From Campylobacter subantarcticus LMG 24377 (GTDB taxonomy: Bacteria > Campylobacterota > Campylobacteria > Campylobacterales > Campylobacteraceae), in NCBI RefSeq assembly GCF_000816305.1, contig NZ_CP007773.1, forward strand, positions 248,001 through 312,000: a stretch of DNA of 64,000 nt, in the 5' to 3' direction. The position numbers were made by a program, and so were the translations under genes. Below the pieces are notes generated by a model. It had not been told where the DNA came from and ran no database searches. It saw only the letters and a program-made list of their open reading frames with translations. Below are positions 18,819 through 29,400 of the stretch, piece by piece (the first letter of the stretch is position 1; every line of letters begins with the position of its first letter).

Positions 18819-19616
18819 TTATTTTTTGTTATAAAAACTTTCTAACTCTTGAAGCTCACTCTCTTTAAATCCAGCTTGAATTCTAGCTTTTTTGTTGTAG
18901 ATTTTTCCTAAAAGATTGAATTCTTTATATTTAGCGCAAAGATCAAGGTAGTTATCGTGTTCTTTTTTAGCGTAATTCCACCAAAAATCACCTTTGTTTA
19001 CGTGTTTTATCTCATCATTTAGTATGATTGTAAAAATTTCATTAAATAGACTTTTTATAGGATGATTTGCGGTGTTTAATTTTTCTAATACAAAAGGATT
19101 AGCATCAAGCCCTTTTGCTTCAAGCCCTCTGTGAACTATGCCCATTCTGTGAGCAAGATTATCTTTGGTTAAAAATAGTGCTTTTTCAAGATTATCGTGC
19201 GCATGAAAATCTCCATATTTAAAACCTAATTCATTTAAAGCATTTTTTAAAAGTAAAAAATGCTTGATTTCCTCATCAGCTACTTCAAGCCAGTCTTGAT
19301 AAAATTTCAATGGCAAGTTTTTAAATCTATAACTAGCATCTAAAGCCAAATTTATAGCACTATATTCTATATGTGCAACTGAATGTAAGATTTTGGCTAA
19401 AGATAGAATGCTACTTGCTTCTTTTGGACGCCTGATTTTCATAGGATGAAGGATTTTAACTTGTGAATTTTCACAAATGATGGCTTTATGGGTATGGTCA
19501 AAATCGCACTTATTTACTTTGAAGTCATCGTAGAAATTTTTAAAATCTTGGATTTTTTGAAAAATATCTTTTTGATATAAAATTTTTTCCAAATCATTAA
19601 AAAAATTTCTCGCCAT
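18819..19616 (-). CDS. DUF455 ferritin-like protein
   Basis: A 265-residue helical protein of the DUF455 ferritin-like group. Four metal-ligand-type motifs are spread over the chain: HSVAHIEYSAINLALD (about residue 76), VADEEIKHFLLLKNAL (about 111), HRGLEAKG (about 162) and LNDEIKHVNKGDFWW (about 197). The E/H spacing suggests a di-metal carboxylate centre. Substrate and reaction are unknown. It is divergent from kpsM and converges on the tRNA-Phe. In C. jejuni-like genomes such genes are chromosomal backbone, so it marks the left edge of the capsule locus. Confidence 0.85.
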   Translation of the reverse strand: MARNFFNDLEKILYQKDIFQKIQDFKNFYDDFKVNKCDFDHTHKAIICENSQVKILHPMKIRRPKEASSILSLAKILHSVAHIEYSAINLALDASYRFKNLPLKFYQDWLEVADEEIKHFLLLKNALNELGFKYGDFHAHDNLEKALFLTKDNLAHRMGIVHRGLEAKGLDANPFVLEKLNTANHPIKSLFNEIFTIILNDEIKHVNKGDFWWNYAKKEHDNYLDLCAKYKEFNLLGKIYNKKARIQAGFKESELQELESFYNKK

Positions 19617-19654
19617 TTTTCAACCCTTGTTAAATATAATATAAGATAAAAAAG

Positions 19655-19660
19655 TATAAT
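19655..19660 (+). promoter_or_regulatory. -10 element of the kps operon
   Basis: TATAAT in the context GATAAAAAAGTATAATAT. A nearly identical block occurs at 34079-34099 and a degenerate one at 45045-45061, each in front of another segment of the capsule locus. A second TATAAT is at 19635-19640. Confidence 0.55.
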
Positions 19661-19698
19661 ATAAAAATTTTGAAAATTTGAAAAGGTTTGCTAAAAAT

Positions 19699-20475
19699 AT
19701 GTTAAATGTCATTCATGCTCTTTTTTTTAGAGAGTTAAAGACAAGATTTGGTATCAATAAATATCTAGGCTATTTTTGGGTGATTGGTGAACCTATGATG
19801 GTAGTTTTAGTAATTACTTCTATAATTACGCTTATTAGAGAATTTCATCATCAAATCATGCCCGAAGGTGTTTCTATTTTTTTATTTTTAGCAGTAGGCA
19901 TTATACCTTTTTTTATGTTTAGAAGTATTATTACCCAACTTTTAAGTGGTATTAGTTCTAATTTGACTTTATTTGCGTATAAACCTGTTCGTCCCATACA
20001 TGTGTTTGTTGCTAGAACCATGCTTGAGTTTTGTATTTATTTTACTATTTTTATTTGTGTAATGTTTTTAGCAGGTTGGTTTTTACATATGCAAGTGATA
20101 CCTAAGCATTTTCTAGAAGTGTTATTTTCGATTTTTTTGCTTGTAATGTTTGGTTTTGCTTTAGGGATTTGTTTTGCTATAGCAGGGCATTTTGCAGAAC
20201 CTTTAAAAATGGCATTAAATTATTTAAATATAGTGCTATACTGGACAGCCTTGGTGGTATTTCCTATATGGATAGTTCCAAAACCTATTTTAGATATTTT
20301 GTATTATAATCCACTTTTGCATATTATGGAGCTTTTAAAATATAATTTTTTTCGAAATTACCCTTTGCTTGATGATTATAATTACTATTATCCTATTGTA
20401 TGTTTGAGTGTAGTTTTGTTTTTAGGCTTGTTTTTTTATTATTTTACTAGAGAAAAGCTGATAGCAGTGCGATGA
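19699..20475 (+). CDS. kpsM: capsule polysaccharide ABC transporter permease KpsM
   Basis: A 258-residue ABC-2 type inner-membrane permease with six hydrophobic segments that passes lipid-linked capsule to the periplasm. The N-terminal signature ALFFRELKTRFG and LGYFWVIGEPMM near residue 25 are those of KpsM. I prefer the ATG at 19699 (MLNVIHALF, family length 258-260); a TTG at 19678 would add seven residues and neither start has a perfect ribosome site. It overlaps kpsT by 4 bp (ATGA). Confidence 0.93.
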   Translation: MLNVIHALFFRELKTRFGINKYLGYFWVIGEPMMVVLVITSIITLIREFHHQIMPEGVSIFLFLAVGIIPFFMFRSIITQLLSGISSNLTLFAYKPVRPIHVFVARTMLEFCIYFTIFICVMFLAGWFLHMQVIPKHFLEVLFSIFLLVMFGFALGICFAIAGHFAEPLKMALNYLNIVLYWTALVVFPIWIVPKPILDILYYNPLLHIMELLKYNFFRNYPLLDDYNYYYPIVCLSVVLFLGLFFYYFTREKLIAVR

Positions 20476-21146
20476 TAAAATTAGTTAATTTAACCAAATC
20501 TTTTCCTTTGCGTAATGGTGATAGGCATTATGTTTTTAGAAATTTAAATTTTGAATTTCCTGAAAACTGTAGTATAGGCTTGATGGGACGTAATGGTGCT
20601 GGAAAATCCACCTTAATGAAGCTTTTAAGTGGTTCATTGCTTCCTGATAGAGGTAAGATTATAACTAATAAAAAACTATCTTGGCCTTTAGGTTTAGCAG
20701 GAGCTTTTCAGCACAGACTCTCAGCAAGAGACAATGTTCGTTTTGTTGCAAGGGTATATGGCTATAAAGGAAAAGCTTTAGAAGAAAAGATTAAATTTGT
20801 AGAAGACTTTGCTGAGCTTGGTAAATTTTTTGATGAGCCTATGAATACTTACTCAGCAGGTATGAGCGCTAGGATTTCTTTTGGTTTAAGTATGGCGTTT
20901 GATTTTGATTATTATTTAATCGATGAAGCAGGTGCGGTGGGAGATCCTAAATTTAGAGAAAAAAGCACTAAGATTTATAAAGAAAAACTAAGCCAATCAA
21001 AAGTTATCATGGTTTCACATAATGTAGCTGAAATTAAACAATGGTGTGATAAAATTATATTCATGCAAGATGGACAAGCTACGATATATGATGATGTAGA
21101 TGAAGGTATAGCAGTGTATCAAGGAAAAATAAATGCAAAAAAATGA
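20472..21146 (+). CDS. kpsT: capsule polysaccharide ABC transporter ATP-binding protein KpsT
   Basis: A 224-residue ATPase partner of KpsM. Walker A is GRNGAGKST (about residue 40), the ABC signature is YSAGMSARISFG (about 131) and Walker B is DYYLIDEAGAVGD (about 148). The switch His is in MVSHN. It overlaps both kpsM (4 bp) and kpsE (14 bp), so all three are translated as a coupled unit. Confidence 0.97.
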   Translation: MIKLVNLTKSFPLRNGDRHYVFRNLNFEFPENCSIGLMGRNGAGKSTLMKLLSGSLLPDRGKIITNKKLSWPLGLAGAFQHRLSARDNVRFVARVYGYKGKALEEKIKFVEDFAELGKFFDEPMNTYSAGMSARISFGLSMAFDFDYYLIDEAGAVGDPKFREKSTKIYKEKLSQSKVIMVSHNVAEIKQWCDKIIFMQDGQATIYDDVDEGIAVYQGKINAKK

Positions 21147-22251
21147 GTTGTTGAAAAAACTTAAAAATTTAGAAATATTATATTCTTTTAAATTAGTATT
21201 AATTTTAATCGCACTAGTGGTATTTTACTATGTCTTTATAGCAGCTAATCGTTATGTAAGCGAAAGTGTGCTAAGTGTAAAATCAACCACAGGCGATAGT
21301 GGTGCTATCACTGGTATAGCAGCGCTCTTGACCAATAATTCTTTTTCAAGTGATGATATTAATTATCTAAAATCTTATATTCATTCTTTAGATATGTTAA
21401 ATATTTTAGAAGAGAAAATTCAAATTCGTGAACTTTATCAAAAACAAAAACTTGATTTTTTTTATAGCATTGCACCAAATGCAGATCAAGAAGAATTTTT
21501 AAAGTACTATCAAAACCGTGTTAAGATTGTCCAAGAAAACTCAGCTAATGGACTTTTGCGTGTGGAAGTGGAAGGCTTTGACCCACAAAGTGCTCATTTA
21601 ATCGCTTCAACTATAGTAAAAGAAAGTGAAAAATTTATTAATGAAATTTCTCATAAAGCAGCAAGAGATCAAATGCAATTTGCTGAAGAAGAGCTTTTGC
21701 AGTTTAAAAAAAGATACCAAAAATCTAAAGATGCACTTTTGGCCTTTCAAAATAAATATGGAGTATTTGATCCACTCAAACAAGCAGAAGGCACTTTAAA
21801 ACTCATAGCCGAGCTTGAATCAAGAATAGCCGCAAAAGAAGCAGAACTTTTGATGATGCAAAGTTATATTAATGATAATGCACCGCAAATTGTGACAATC
21901 AAAAGTGAAATAGATGCATTAAAAAAACAACTTCAAAAAGAAAAATCCAAAGTTTCTTCACCAAAATCTTCTCAAAAGCTTAATGATCTTGCAGCTAAAT
22001 TCCAAGATCTAACTATAGAAGCAGGCTTTGCAGAGAGTGCTTACACTGCTGCATTAAAAGCTTATGAGAGTGCTAGGATAGAGGCTTTAAGAAAGATCAA
22101 ACAAGTTGTGATTGTACAAAGTCCAAGTTTACCACAAAGTGCAAAATACCCAGAAGCTTTGTATAATATACTTACGGCTTTTATGATTTTGTCTTTGATA
22201 TTTGGAATTGTAAAATTTGTTAAAATGATTATAGAGGAGCATAGATACTAA
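21133..22251 (+). CDS. kpsE: capsule export inner-membrane protein KpsE
   Basis: A 372-residue polysaccharide co-polymerase-type protein linking the ABC transporter to the outer-membrane channel. It has a transmembrane segment near the N-terminus (about 16-38) and another near the C-terminus (about 345-362), with a long periplasmic coiled-coil-rich part between them (e.g. residues 170-300, rich in Glu, Lys and Gln). PSLPQSAKYPE before the last membrane segment is the conserved Pro-rich motif of this family. It overlaps kpsT and touches kpsD. Confidence 0.95.
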   Translation: MQKNELLKKLKNLEILYSFKLVLILIALVVFYYVFIAANRYVSESVLSVKSTTGDSGAITGIAALLTNNSFSSDDINYLKSYIHSLDMLNILEEKIQIRELYQKQKLDFFYSIAPNADQEEFLKYYQNRVKIVQENSANGLLRVEVEGFDPQSAHLIASTIVKESEKFINEISHKAARDQMQFAEEELLQFKKRYQKSKDALLAFQNKYGVFDPLKQAEGTLKLIAELESRIAAKEAELLMMQSYINDNAPQIVTIKSEIDALKKQLQKEKSKVSSPKSSQKLNDLAAKFQDLTIEAGFAESAYTAALKAYESARIEALRKIKQVVIVQSPSLPQSAKYPEALYNILTAFMILSLIFGIVKFVKMIIEEHRY

Positions 22252-23894
22252 TGAAAAAGTTATTTTTATTTTTAATTTTACCTTTGTTTTTATTTTCTGC
22301 GGTAGATGTTTCTCAAATCGCAAAAATTCAAAGTCAAAACCAAAGTATGGATCCACAAATAATAAATTATGATTACAATCAAAGCGATATAAATCAAACC
22401 ACAGCTAAGGTTTTTGGTGCACATTTATTTAATGGAAACTTTACTAAATTTACCCAACACGTTTATAACCCTGATTATAAACTAGCAGTAGGTGATAGGA
22501 TTAATGTAAAAATTTGGGGTGCGGTAGAGTTTATACAAACATTAACGGTAGATTCTCAAGGTAATATCTTTATACCTAAAGTTGGCGCGATCAATCTTTT
22601 AGGCGTGAAAAATAGTGCTTTGGTGCAAGTTATCACAAAAGCGATTAATAAAATTTACAAAAGCAATGTCTATGTATATGCAGATATGGATATTTATCAA
22701 AATGTTTCAGTATTTGTCACAGGAAATGTGAATCAACCAGGACTTTATCAAGGATTGAGTTCAGATTCTATCATACAGTATTTAGATAAAGCACGCGGGA
22801 TTAATTTGGAATATGGCAGTTTTAGAGATATTCAAATTTTAAGAGATAATAAAGTCATTAAAAAAGTAGATTTGTATGATTTTTTACTTAAAGGTCAGAT
22901 GGATTTATTTCCTTTTAGAATGGGAGATGTGATTTTAGTAGGTAGTGTGCAAAAATATGTATTTGTAGAAGGAGATGTGCAAAAGCCTTTTAGGTTTGAA
23001 CTTAGTAATGATATTTTAAATTTAGAAGATATAGCTAGAGTCGCAGGTGCTAAGCCTATAGTTACTAACGCAGTAGTAAAAAGCTATAGAGAAGATCACA
23101 AGCTTCATGTGCAAGCTTATAGTAAAAAACAGTTTTTAGGTGTAGGTTTGCATAATGGCGATGAGATAGAATTTAGACCTGACTATACAGCGCAAAACAT
23201 TAGCATTAGTATAGAAGGTGAGCATAATGGTTTGCATTCGGTGGTGATAAGAAAAGGCACAACCTTAGCAGAGCTTGCTAAAATGATTACGGTTAATGAT
23301 CAATCAAACATCAATGCCTTACAAGTTTTTAGAAAAAGTGTAGCAGCCACACAAAAACAGCTAATAGAAGCTCAACTCAAAGAACTTGAAACACTAGCTT
23401 TAACTAGTTCTTCAGTTAATGCTGAGCAAGCTAGCATTAGAGCTACACAAGCTAAGACTATTTTAGAATTTATCGCACGTGCAAAGCAAGCTCAGCCAAA
23501 AGGACAGATTGTTATTGATAATGTTAAAGCGTATAATTCTATAGTATTAGAAGAAGGTGATGTGGTGAATGTACCTAGTAAAAATAATCTTGTTTTGGTC
23601 CAAGGTGAAGTTTCTATACCAGGTGCATTTGTATATATGGATAAAGAAAAATTAAGATATTATATTAACCTAGCGGGTGGCTTTAGCGATAGAGCTGATA
23701 TATCAAGAGTTTTGGTGATTAATGCTAATGGTAAAGCAACTAAATACAGTGGTAGAAGCTCAGCAGATATCAAAGCAGGAGATTCGATTTTAGTTTTACC
23801 AAAAGTAGACAGTCAAAATTTACAAATTTTTAGCATGTTAACACAAATTTTATATCAAATTGCGATTGCAACTAATGTAGTGTTAAATATATAG
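22251..23894 (+). CDS. kpsD: capsule export outer-membrane/periplasmic protein KpsD
   Basis: A 547-residue polysaccharide-export protein. It has a Sec signal peptide (MKKLFLFLILPLFLFSA), a Wza-like polysaccharide-export domain beginning around residue 72 (YKLAVGDRINVKIWGAVEF) and several SLBB domains (about 150-200, 240-300, 330-420, 440-500). A Gln/Ala-rich helical insert lies near residues 365-410. With KpsE it forms the trans-periplasmic route for the capsule. It starts at the base where kpsE ends. Confidence 0.96.
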   Translation: MKKLFLFLILPLFLFSAVDVSQIAKIQSQNQSMDPQIINYDYNQSDINQTTAKVFGAHLFNGNFTKFTQHVYNPDYKLAVGDRINVKIWGAVEFIQTLTVDSQGNIFIPKVGAINLLGVKNSALVQVITKAINKIYKSNVYVYADMDIYQNVSVFVTGNVNQPGLYQGLSSDSIIQYLDKARGINLEYGSFRDIQILRDNKVIKKVDLYDFLLKGQMDLFPFRMGDVILVGSVQKYVFVEGDVQKPFRFELSNDILNLEDIARVAGAKPIVTNAVVKSYREDHKLHVQAYSKKQFLGVGLHNGDEIEFRPDYTAQNISISIEGEHNGLHSVVIRKGTTLAELAKMITVNDQSNINALQVFRKSVAATQKQLIEAQLKELETLALTSSSVNAEQASIRATQAKTILEFIARAKQAQPKGQIVIDNVKAYNSIVLEEGDVVNVPSKNNLVLVQGEVSIPGAFVYMDKEKLRYYINLAGGFSDRADISRVLVINANGKATKYSGRSSADIKAGDSILVLPKVDSQNLQIFSMLTQILYQIAIATNVVLNI

Positions 23895-23902
23895 GATTTT
23901 CA

Positions 23903-24859
23903 ATGAGTCAAATAGATGCGATTAAAATAGCTAAAGAAGTTTTTCAAATCGAATCAAAAACGATTTTAGATTTATGCGACACCTTAAACGAGGAATTTAG
24001 TAAAGCGGTTGAGTTGATTTTGTCTATTAAAGGCAGGTGTGTTGTGAGTGGTATGGGTAAGTCAGGTCATGTAGGAGCTAAGATAGCTGCAACTTTAGCT
24101 AGTACAGGCACTCCGAGTTTTTTTATGCATCCGGGTGAAGCATTGCATGGAGATCTTGGAATGATCGCGAGTGAAGATGTGCTTTTGGCTATTTCAAATT
24201 CAGGAGAAACCGAAGAGGTTTTAAAACTCATTCCAGTGATCAAAAAAAGAAAAATTCCTTTGATTGTCATGGCAGGAGATCAAAACTCTACCTTAGCAAA
24301 ACAAGCTGATGTTTTTATCAATATCGCAGTAAAAAAAGAGGCATGTCCACTTCAGCTTGCTCCAACTTCATCTACCACCGCTACTTTGGCAATGGGCGAT
24401 GCTATAGCAGTGATTTTAATGAAAGCAAGAAATTTCAAACCCGATGATTTTGCGCTATTTCACCCAGGAGGAAGCTTAGGTAGAAAGCTTTTAACCAAAG
24501 TAAGTGATTTGATGGTATCAAGCAACCTGCCTATAGTCAGCCCTAATAGTGAATTTAATGAATTAGTTGATGTGATGACTAGTGGCAAATTGGGACTTTG
24601 TATAGTTGTTGAAAATGAAAAATTAGTTGGGATTATCACAGATGGAGATTTAAGAAGAGCATTAAGGGCAAATGATAAGCCAAGATTTGACTTTAAAGCC
24701 AAAGAAATCATGAGTGAGAGTCCAAAAACCATAGAAGCAAGCGCTATGGCAAGCGAAGCAGAAGAGTTGATGTTAAAACATAAGATCAAAGAAATTGTTG
24801 TTACGCAAAATGAAAAAATAACAGGCATTATACAACTTTATGCAATAGGAAGTGTGTGA
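23903..24859 (+). CDS. kpsF: arabinose-5-phosphate isomerase KpsF
   Basis: A 318-residue isomerase converting ribulose-5-P to arabinose-5-P, the first step to Kdo, which KpsC and KpsS polymerise. The SIS domain (residues 30-180: VVSGMGKSGHVGAKIAATLASTG, HGDLGM, SNSGETEE) is followed by two CBS domains (200-318). SSTTATLAMGDAIAV is conserved. Its stop overlaps the start of the glycerol-3-phosphate cytidylyltransferase gene (TGATG). Confidence 0.95.
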   Translation: MSQIDAIKIAKEVFQIESKTILDLCDTLNEEFSKAVELILSIKGRCVVSGMGKSGHVGAKIAATLASTGTPSFFMHPGEALHGDLGMIASEDVLLAISNSGETEEVLKLIPVIKKRKIPLIVMAGDQNSTLAKQADVFINIAVKKEACPLQLAPTSSTTATLAMGDAIAVILMKARNFKPDDFALFHPGGSLGRKLLTKVSDLMVSSNLPIVSPNSEFNELVDVMTSGKLGLCIVVENEKLVGIITDGDLRRALRANDKPRFDFKAKEIMSESPKTIEASAMASEAEELMLKHKIKEIVVTQNEKITGIIQLYAIGSV

Positions 24860-25248
24860 TGATCACGGTTATAACATTTGGAACTTTTGATTTGTTTCAC
24901 TATGGACATTTAAGAATTTTAGAAAGGGCAAGTGAGTTGGGTGATAGACTTATTGTAGGAGTTTCTTCAGATATGTTGAATTTTGCAAAAAAGGGACGAA
25001 AGCCTATTTGTAGTGAATACGAGAGAATGAAAATTATTTCAGCGTTAAAATGCGTTGATGGAGTTTTTTTAGAGGAGTCCTTAGAGCTTAAAGAAGAATA
25101 TATTAAAAAATATCAAGCTAATATTTTGGTTATGGGAGATGATTGGAGGGGAAAATTTGATTGTTTTGATAAAATATGTGATGTTGTGTATTTAGAAAGA
25201 ACACCTAGTATTTCTACTACTGAAATTATAGAAATGATTAAGACATGA
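24859..25248 (+). CDS. glycerol-3-phosphate cytidylyltransferase (TagD/Gct type)
   Basis: A 129-residue nucleotidyltransferase making CDP-glycerol from CTP and sn-glycerol-3-phosphate. The HxGH motif is His14-His17 (GTFDLFHYGH) and the C-terminal RTPSISTTEI is the family's RTxGISTT signature. I chose the ATG at 24859, which overlaps the kpsF stop; a GTG one codon earlier is open. It feeds the two following genes. A CDP-glycerol pathway and a glycerol-phosphate-containing, teichoic-acid-like capsule are known for C. jejuni serotype HS:1, and I infer a similar backbone here. Confidence 0.92.
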   Translation: MITVITFGTFDLFHYGHLRILERASELGDRLIVGVSSDMLNFAKKGRKPICSEYERMKIISALKCVDGVFLEESLELKEEYIKKYQANILVMGDDWRGKFDCFDKICDVVYLERTPSISTTEIIEMIKT

Positions 25249-26456
25249 CCTTTAAGACTAGTTTGCAAAAAGCCTTAAGGGATTCTAAAGGACTTTTTTT
25301 TACGCAAAAAATTTTAGCATTTTGTATAGTCATGTTATCGCAAAAAAAAATAAATCACTCGAAATTGCTATTTTTTTTAAAAATTTGTATTTTTATACGA
25401 CAAAAGATAGCGTATTACTATCAAGCTGAGCTTGATTTTTATCGCTGTGAACATTTTAAAGCTCTTGATCATATTGACTATTTTTTAAAATTTTATCCTA
25501 ATCATATGGAAGCTAAATACCTTAAAGCTCAAATATTGTTTTTATGCGATAAAAAGCAAGAAGCATGGGAAATTTTAATTGGTTGTTTAAAACAAACAAA
25601 GAGAATAAAGACTTGGTTGTTTTTAAGCAAGATGGTTGAAAATCAAAACGATGTTAGCAAATTAGAAAATTTATATTTAAAATTTCAACAGAATTATTCT
25701 CAAAAAGAGCAAGTGATAATAAATAAGCATTTAATAACCGTTTTTAAGAAAAACTATGATTATGCTAGAGCTAAAGAGTATTTAAAGGATAATATAATAC
25801 ACTTTCCTTTAAAAGTTGTGAATAAGAAAAGTAAAATGGCAAAGCAGGATGCAATAAATGCTTTAAGAGATATAAAGAAAATTTTTGATAATTCCAATAT
25901 TGATTTTTTTTTAGTTAGTGGGACATTTTTAGGTTGCATTAGAGAGGGTGATTTTATAAGTCATGATTATGATATTGATATTGGAATTTGGAGTGAAGAT
26001 TATAATGATGAAATAAAAAATAAGATTTTAAAATACGGTGTTTTTGTGCAGTATGATTCGGATTGGATTGGTGGTTTAAAACTAAAGCATATTAATGGTG
26101 TAAAAATAGATGTATTTTTGCATTTTAAAGAATTTGATAAGATATACCATCAAGGAGAAGTGGCAAAATGGTATAACACTACATTGCGGTTGCAAAAATA
26201 TAACTTTATGGGTGATGAATATTATGGATTTGAAGATTTTGATAAATATTTAAGTGAAAATTATGGAAATTGGAAAATAAAAAAAATAGATTTTGATAAT
26301 ATTTTGGATACTCCAAATGCTATTGTTGTAAATAGTGAAGCGTTTGTTGTTCATTTATATCAATTATTGATGAGTCAATATGCAAAAAATAATAAAAACA
26401 AAATATTATTCTATTTAGAGCGATTTGGTGAAAAAATATATAAAGGAAGTGTTTAA
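25245..26456 (+). CDS. TPR-LicD-type phosphotransferase
   Basis: A 403-residue fusion. Residues about 20-180 are helical, TPR-like (e.g. HFKALDHIDYFLKFYPNHME) and very basic. Residues about 200-400 are a LicD/fukutin-like domain with the diagnostic block LVSGTFLGCIREGDFISHD followed by YDIDIGI, the D-x-D metal site. LicD proteins transfer phosphocholine from CDP-choline, and related fukutin-type enzymes transfer glycerol- or ribitol-phosphate from CDP-polyols. Lying between the CDP-glycerol synthase and a TagF-type enzyme, it probably adds phosphoglycerol or another CDP-activated group to the capsule. ATGA overlap with the preceding gene. Confidence 0.8.
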   Translation: MTFKTSLQKALRDSKGLFFTQKILAFCIVMLSQKKINHSKLLFFLKICIFIRQKIAYYYQAELDFYRCEHFKALDHIDYFLKFYPNHMEAKYLKAQILFLCDKKQEAWEILIGCLKQTKRIKTWLFLSKMVENQNDVSKLENLYLKFQQNYSQKEQVIINKHLITVFKKNYDYARAKEYLKDNIIHFPLKVVNKKSKMAKQDAINALRDIKKIFDNSNIDFFLVSGTFLGCIREGDFISHDYDIDIGIWSEDYNDEIKNKILKYGVFVQYDSDWIGGLKLKHINGVKIDVFLHFKEFDKIYHQGEVAKWYNTTLRLQKYNFMGDEYYGFEDFDKYLSENYGNWKIKKIDFDNILDTPNAIVVNSEAFVVHLYQLLMSQYAKNNKNKILFYLERFGEKIYKGSV

Positions 26457-29400
26457 TGTATTGGATTTATTATTTTTTAGGTATGTGGTATTATCAAAAA
26501 AAGAAAGATTATAAAAAAGCTCAAAGTTATTTTTTAAGGGTGCTAAAAAGAAGAGAAAAACATGCAAAGTGTAACTTTAAACTTGGTATGAGTTATTTTA
26601 AGTTAAAACAGTGGAAAGAAGCAAATGAATTCATTTCTAAAGCTTTGATTATAGATCCATCAAAAAAATCTTGGCACACTCAATTAAAGCAAACAGAAAA
26701 TCACCTAAACAATATGTTTTTTAGACCACAAAAATTGTGGTGGAAGGAAGTTGAGGATTTGAAAAGGCAAATCCAAGATAAAGAAAAAAATTTTTTTATA
26801 TGCAGAGATCTTGCAATAGCTCTTGAAAATATGAAAAGATATCATGAGGCTGCAAGTTATTATGAGCAAGCTGTTAAGCTTAGTGATAAAAAAGAATCAA
26901 TATTATATTATAAATTAGGTTATTGTTATGAAAGTAAAGGACATGATAGTGAGCCAAATATTGAGTTAGCACAAAAATATTACAATAAAGCCATTAAATA
27001 TGATGATAAGCTTGATGCAAGGAAATTTGGTATTGGCATTTTTCATGAGAAGCAAGGACTTTGGGAAGAGGCAAATAAAGCATATCTAAAGCACCATGAA
27101 GAAGTAAAAAATTTGGATAACGATGATTTGTTGTATAAAATAGCTTTTAGTTTTGAAAAATTATATGATTACTGTAACGCTGAATATTATTATAAAAGAA
27201 CACTAGAGATAAACTATCAAAGACCATACACTCACTATAGATTAGCCCTTATACTTGAAAAGCAAAAAAAACTTGAAGAGGCAGTTGAATTTTATAAAGA
27301 AGCTCTTAGAAGAAGTAATGAACATAAATCTTATTGGTATTTTCGCTTATGTAAATGTCTGAATTCTTTAGGCAGATACGAAGAATCTGCAAAATTTTTA
27401 AATAAATCTCAAGTTCTTCAAAATAAACCTTATGGTTTATCAGAAGGTGTTTTAAGTGATAAAAACCTAAGACGAAGGATGTTTTATACGGAGTGTTATG
27501 AGAATTTAAAAATCATTGATAATGTGATTTTATATGAAAGTTTCCATGGAAAATCAATGTCTTGTAATCCTTATGCTATATTTTTACATCTTTTAAAGCA
27601 AGATGAATTTAAAGCTTATACTCATGTATGGGTTGTAAATAATCTTAACAATGTAAAAGCAAATTTTAAAAAAATGCAGAATATTGTTTTTGTTGTTAGA
27701 GGTAGCGATCTTTATTTAAAGTATTTAGCTAGTGCCAAATATCTTATCAACAATGTAACCTTTCCTGATTATTTTATTAGAAAAGAAGGACAGAGATATT
27801 TAAATACTTGGCATGGTACGCCTATTAAATATTTAGGTAAAAAAATAAAAACTGGTTTTATGGAGCATGCCAACGTACAACGAAATTTTTTGCATGCAAC
27901 GCATTTAATCCACCCAAACTTATATACAAAAGATATTTTGGAGAATGATTATGATATTAAAGACTTGTTTTCTGGTGTTTCTGTTTTAACAGGATATCCT
28001 AGAATTGATTTGTCTTTATCTAATGATGTTTCTATAAAAAATGATTTAGGAATTAAAGATAACCAAAAAGTGTTACTTTATGCGCCAACTTGGAGAGGTG
28101 GTTTAAATAAACAGTATTTTGATTTTGAACGTTTAAAGAATGATATCTTGGAACTTCAAAAAAGTAATTTTAAAATTTTAGTATCAGTTCATCATGAGAT
28201 TGAGCATTTATTTGATAATGAACAATTAAAAGATGTCTTGCTTCCATCTTATATGGAAATGAATGAGTTGTTGCCCATTGTAGATGTTTTGATTACGGAT
28301 TACTCTTCTGTAATGTTTGATTTTATGGTTTTGGAGAGACCTATTATTTGTTATTTATATGATTATGAGTATTATAAACAAGAGAGGGGATTATATTTTA
28401 ATGTAGATGAAATAACACATCATGTTTGCAAAACAATAGAAGATGTAAAAGAAGTTTTAAATTCCAAAGATTTATTTGTAAAAGATAATTCACACTTGAC
28501 TAGTTTGAAACATAAATTTTATGATTTAGAAGATGGGAAATCTTGTGCGAGAGTGGTTTCAACTTTCTTTGATGATATGAAAAAGAAAGACACGAAAAAC
28601 TGCAACAATGTTTTATTTTATGTGGGGCCATTTATACCAAATGGTATTATGAGTTCTTTTAAAAATTTAGTGCACCATTTACAAAATTTAGATTTTAATA
28701 TTTTTGTGTCTATTGATCCTGCTTCGATATGTTCTCATGAAGAAAGATTGGAACAGTTTTATTTGATATCTGAAAAGGTTAAAATTTTACCAAAAGTTGG
28801 TTCCTTAAATTTAACTTTAGAAGAATTTTACATAGAAAAAGAAAATCTTAATAAAGAAAAGTCTTTGCAAAATTATAAAAGAGAATTTAAAAGATTATAT
28901 GCAGATGTAAATTTTAAAGTAGTGATTAATTTTGAAGGTTATAATGTATTTTGGGTAAAATTGTTTTCTAGTGTTGATAATAATATGATTTTTTTACACA
29001 ATAATATGCAAGGTGAATTTGAGAAAAGATTTCCTTATCTTGAGCAAAATTTTAAATGCTATAAAGACTATAAAAAAATTCTCTCTGTTTCAAAGCAGAC
29101 AAATGAAGAAAATGAAAAAAATCTAGCTAATGCATATGATATTGAAAAAGACAAGTTTGATTTTTTGGAAAACACTATTAATCACAATGAAATCATAGCA
29201 AAATCAAAAGAGAAGCTAGATGAGATAACTGAGAATAAATATTTTAAAACAGACTATAAAGTGTTTATCAATATAGCTAGGCTTTCAGTTGAAAAAGATC
29301 AAGCTAAGCTTATAGAGGCATTTAAAGTTATAAACGAGAAGTATCCTAAAACACTTCTTTTGATTTTGGGAGAAGGTCCATTAAAAGAAGATTTGCAAAA

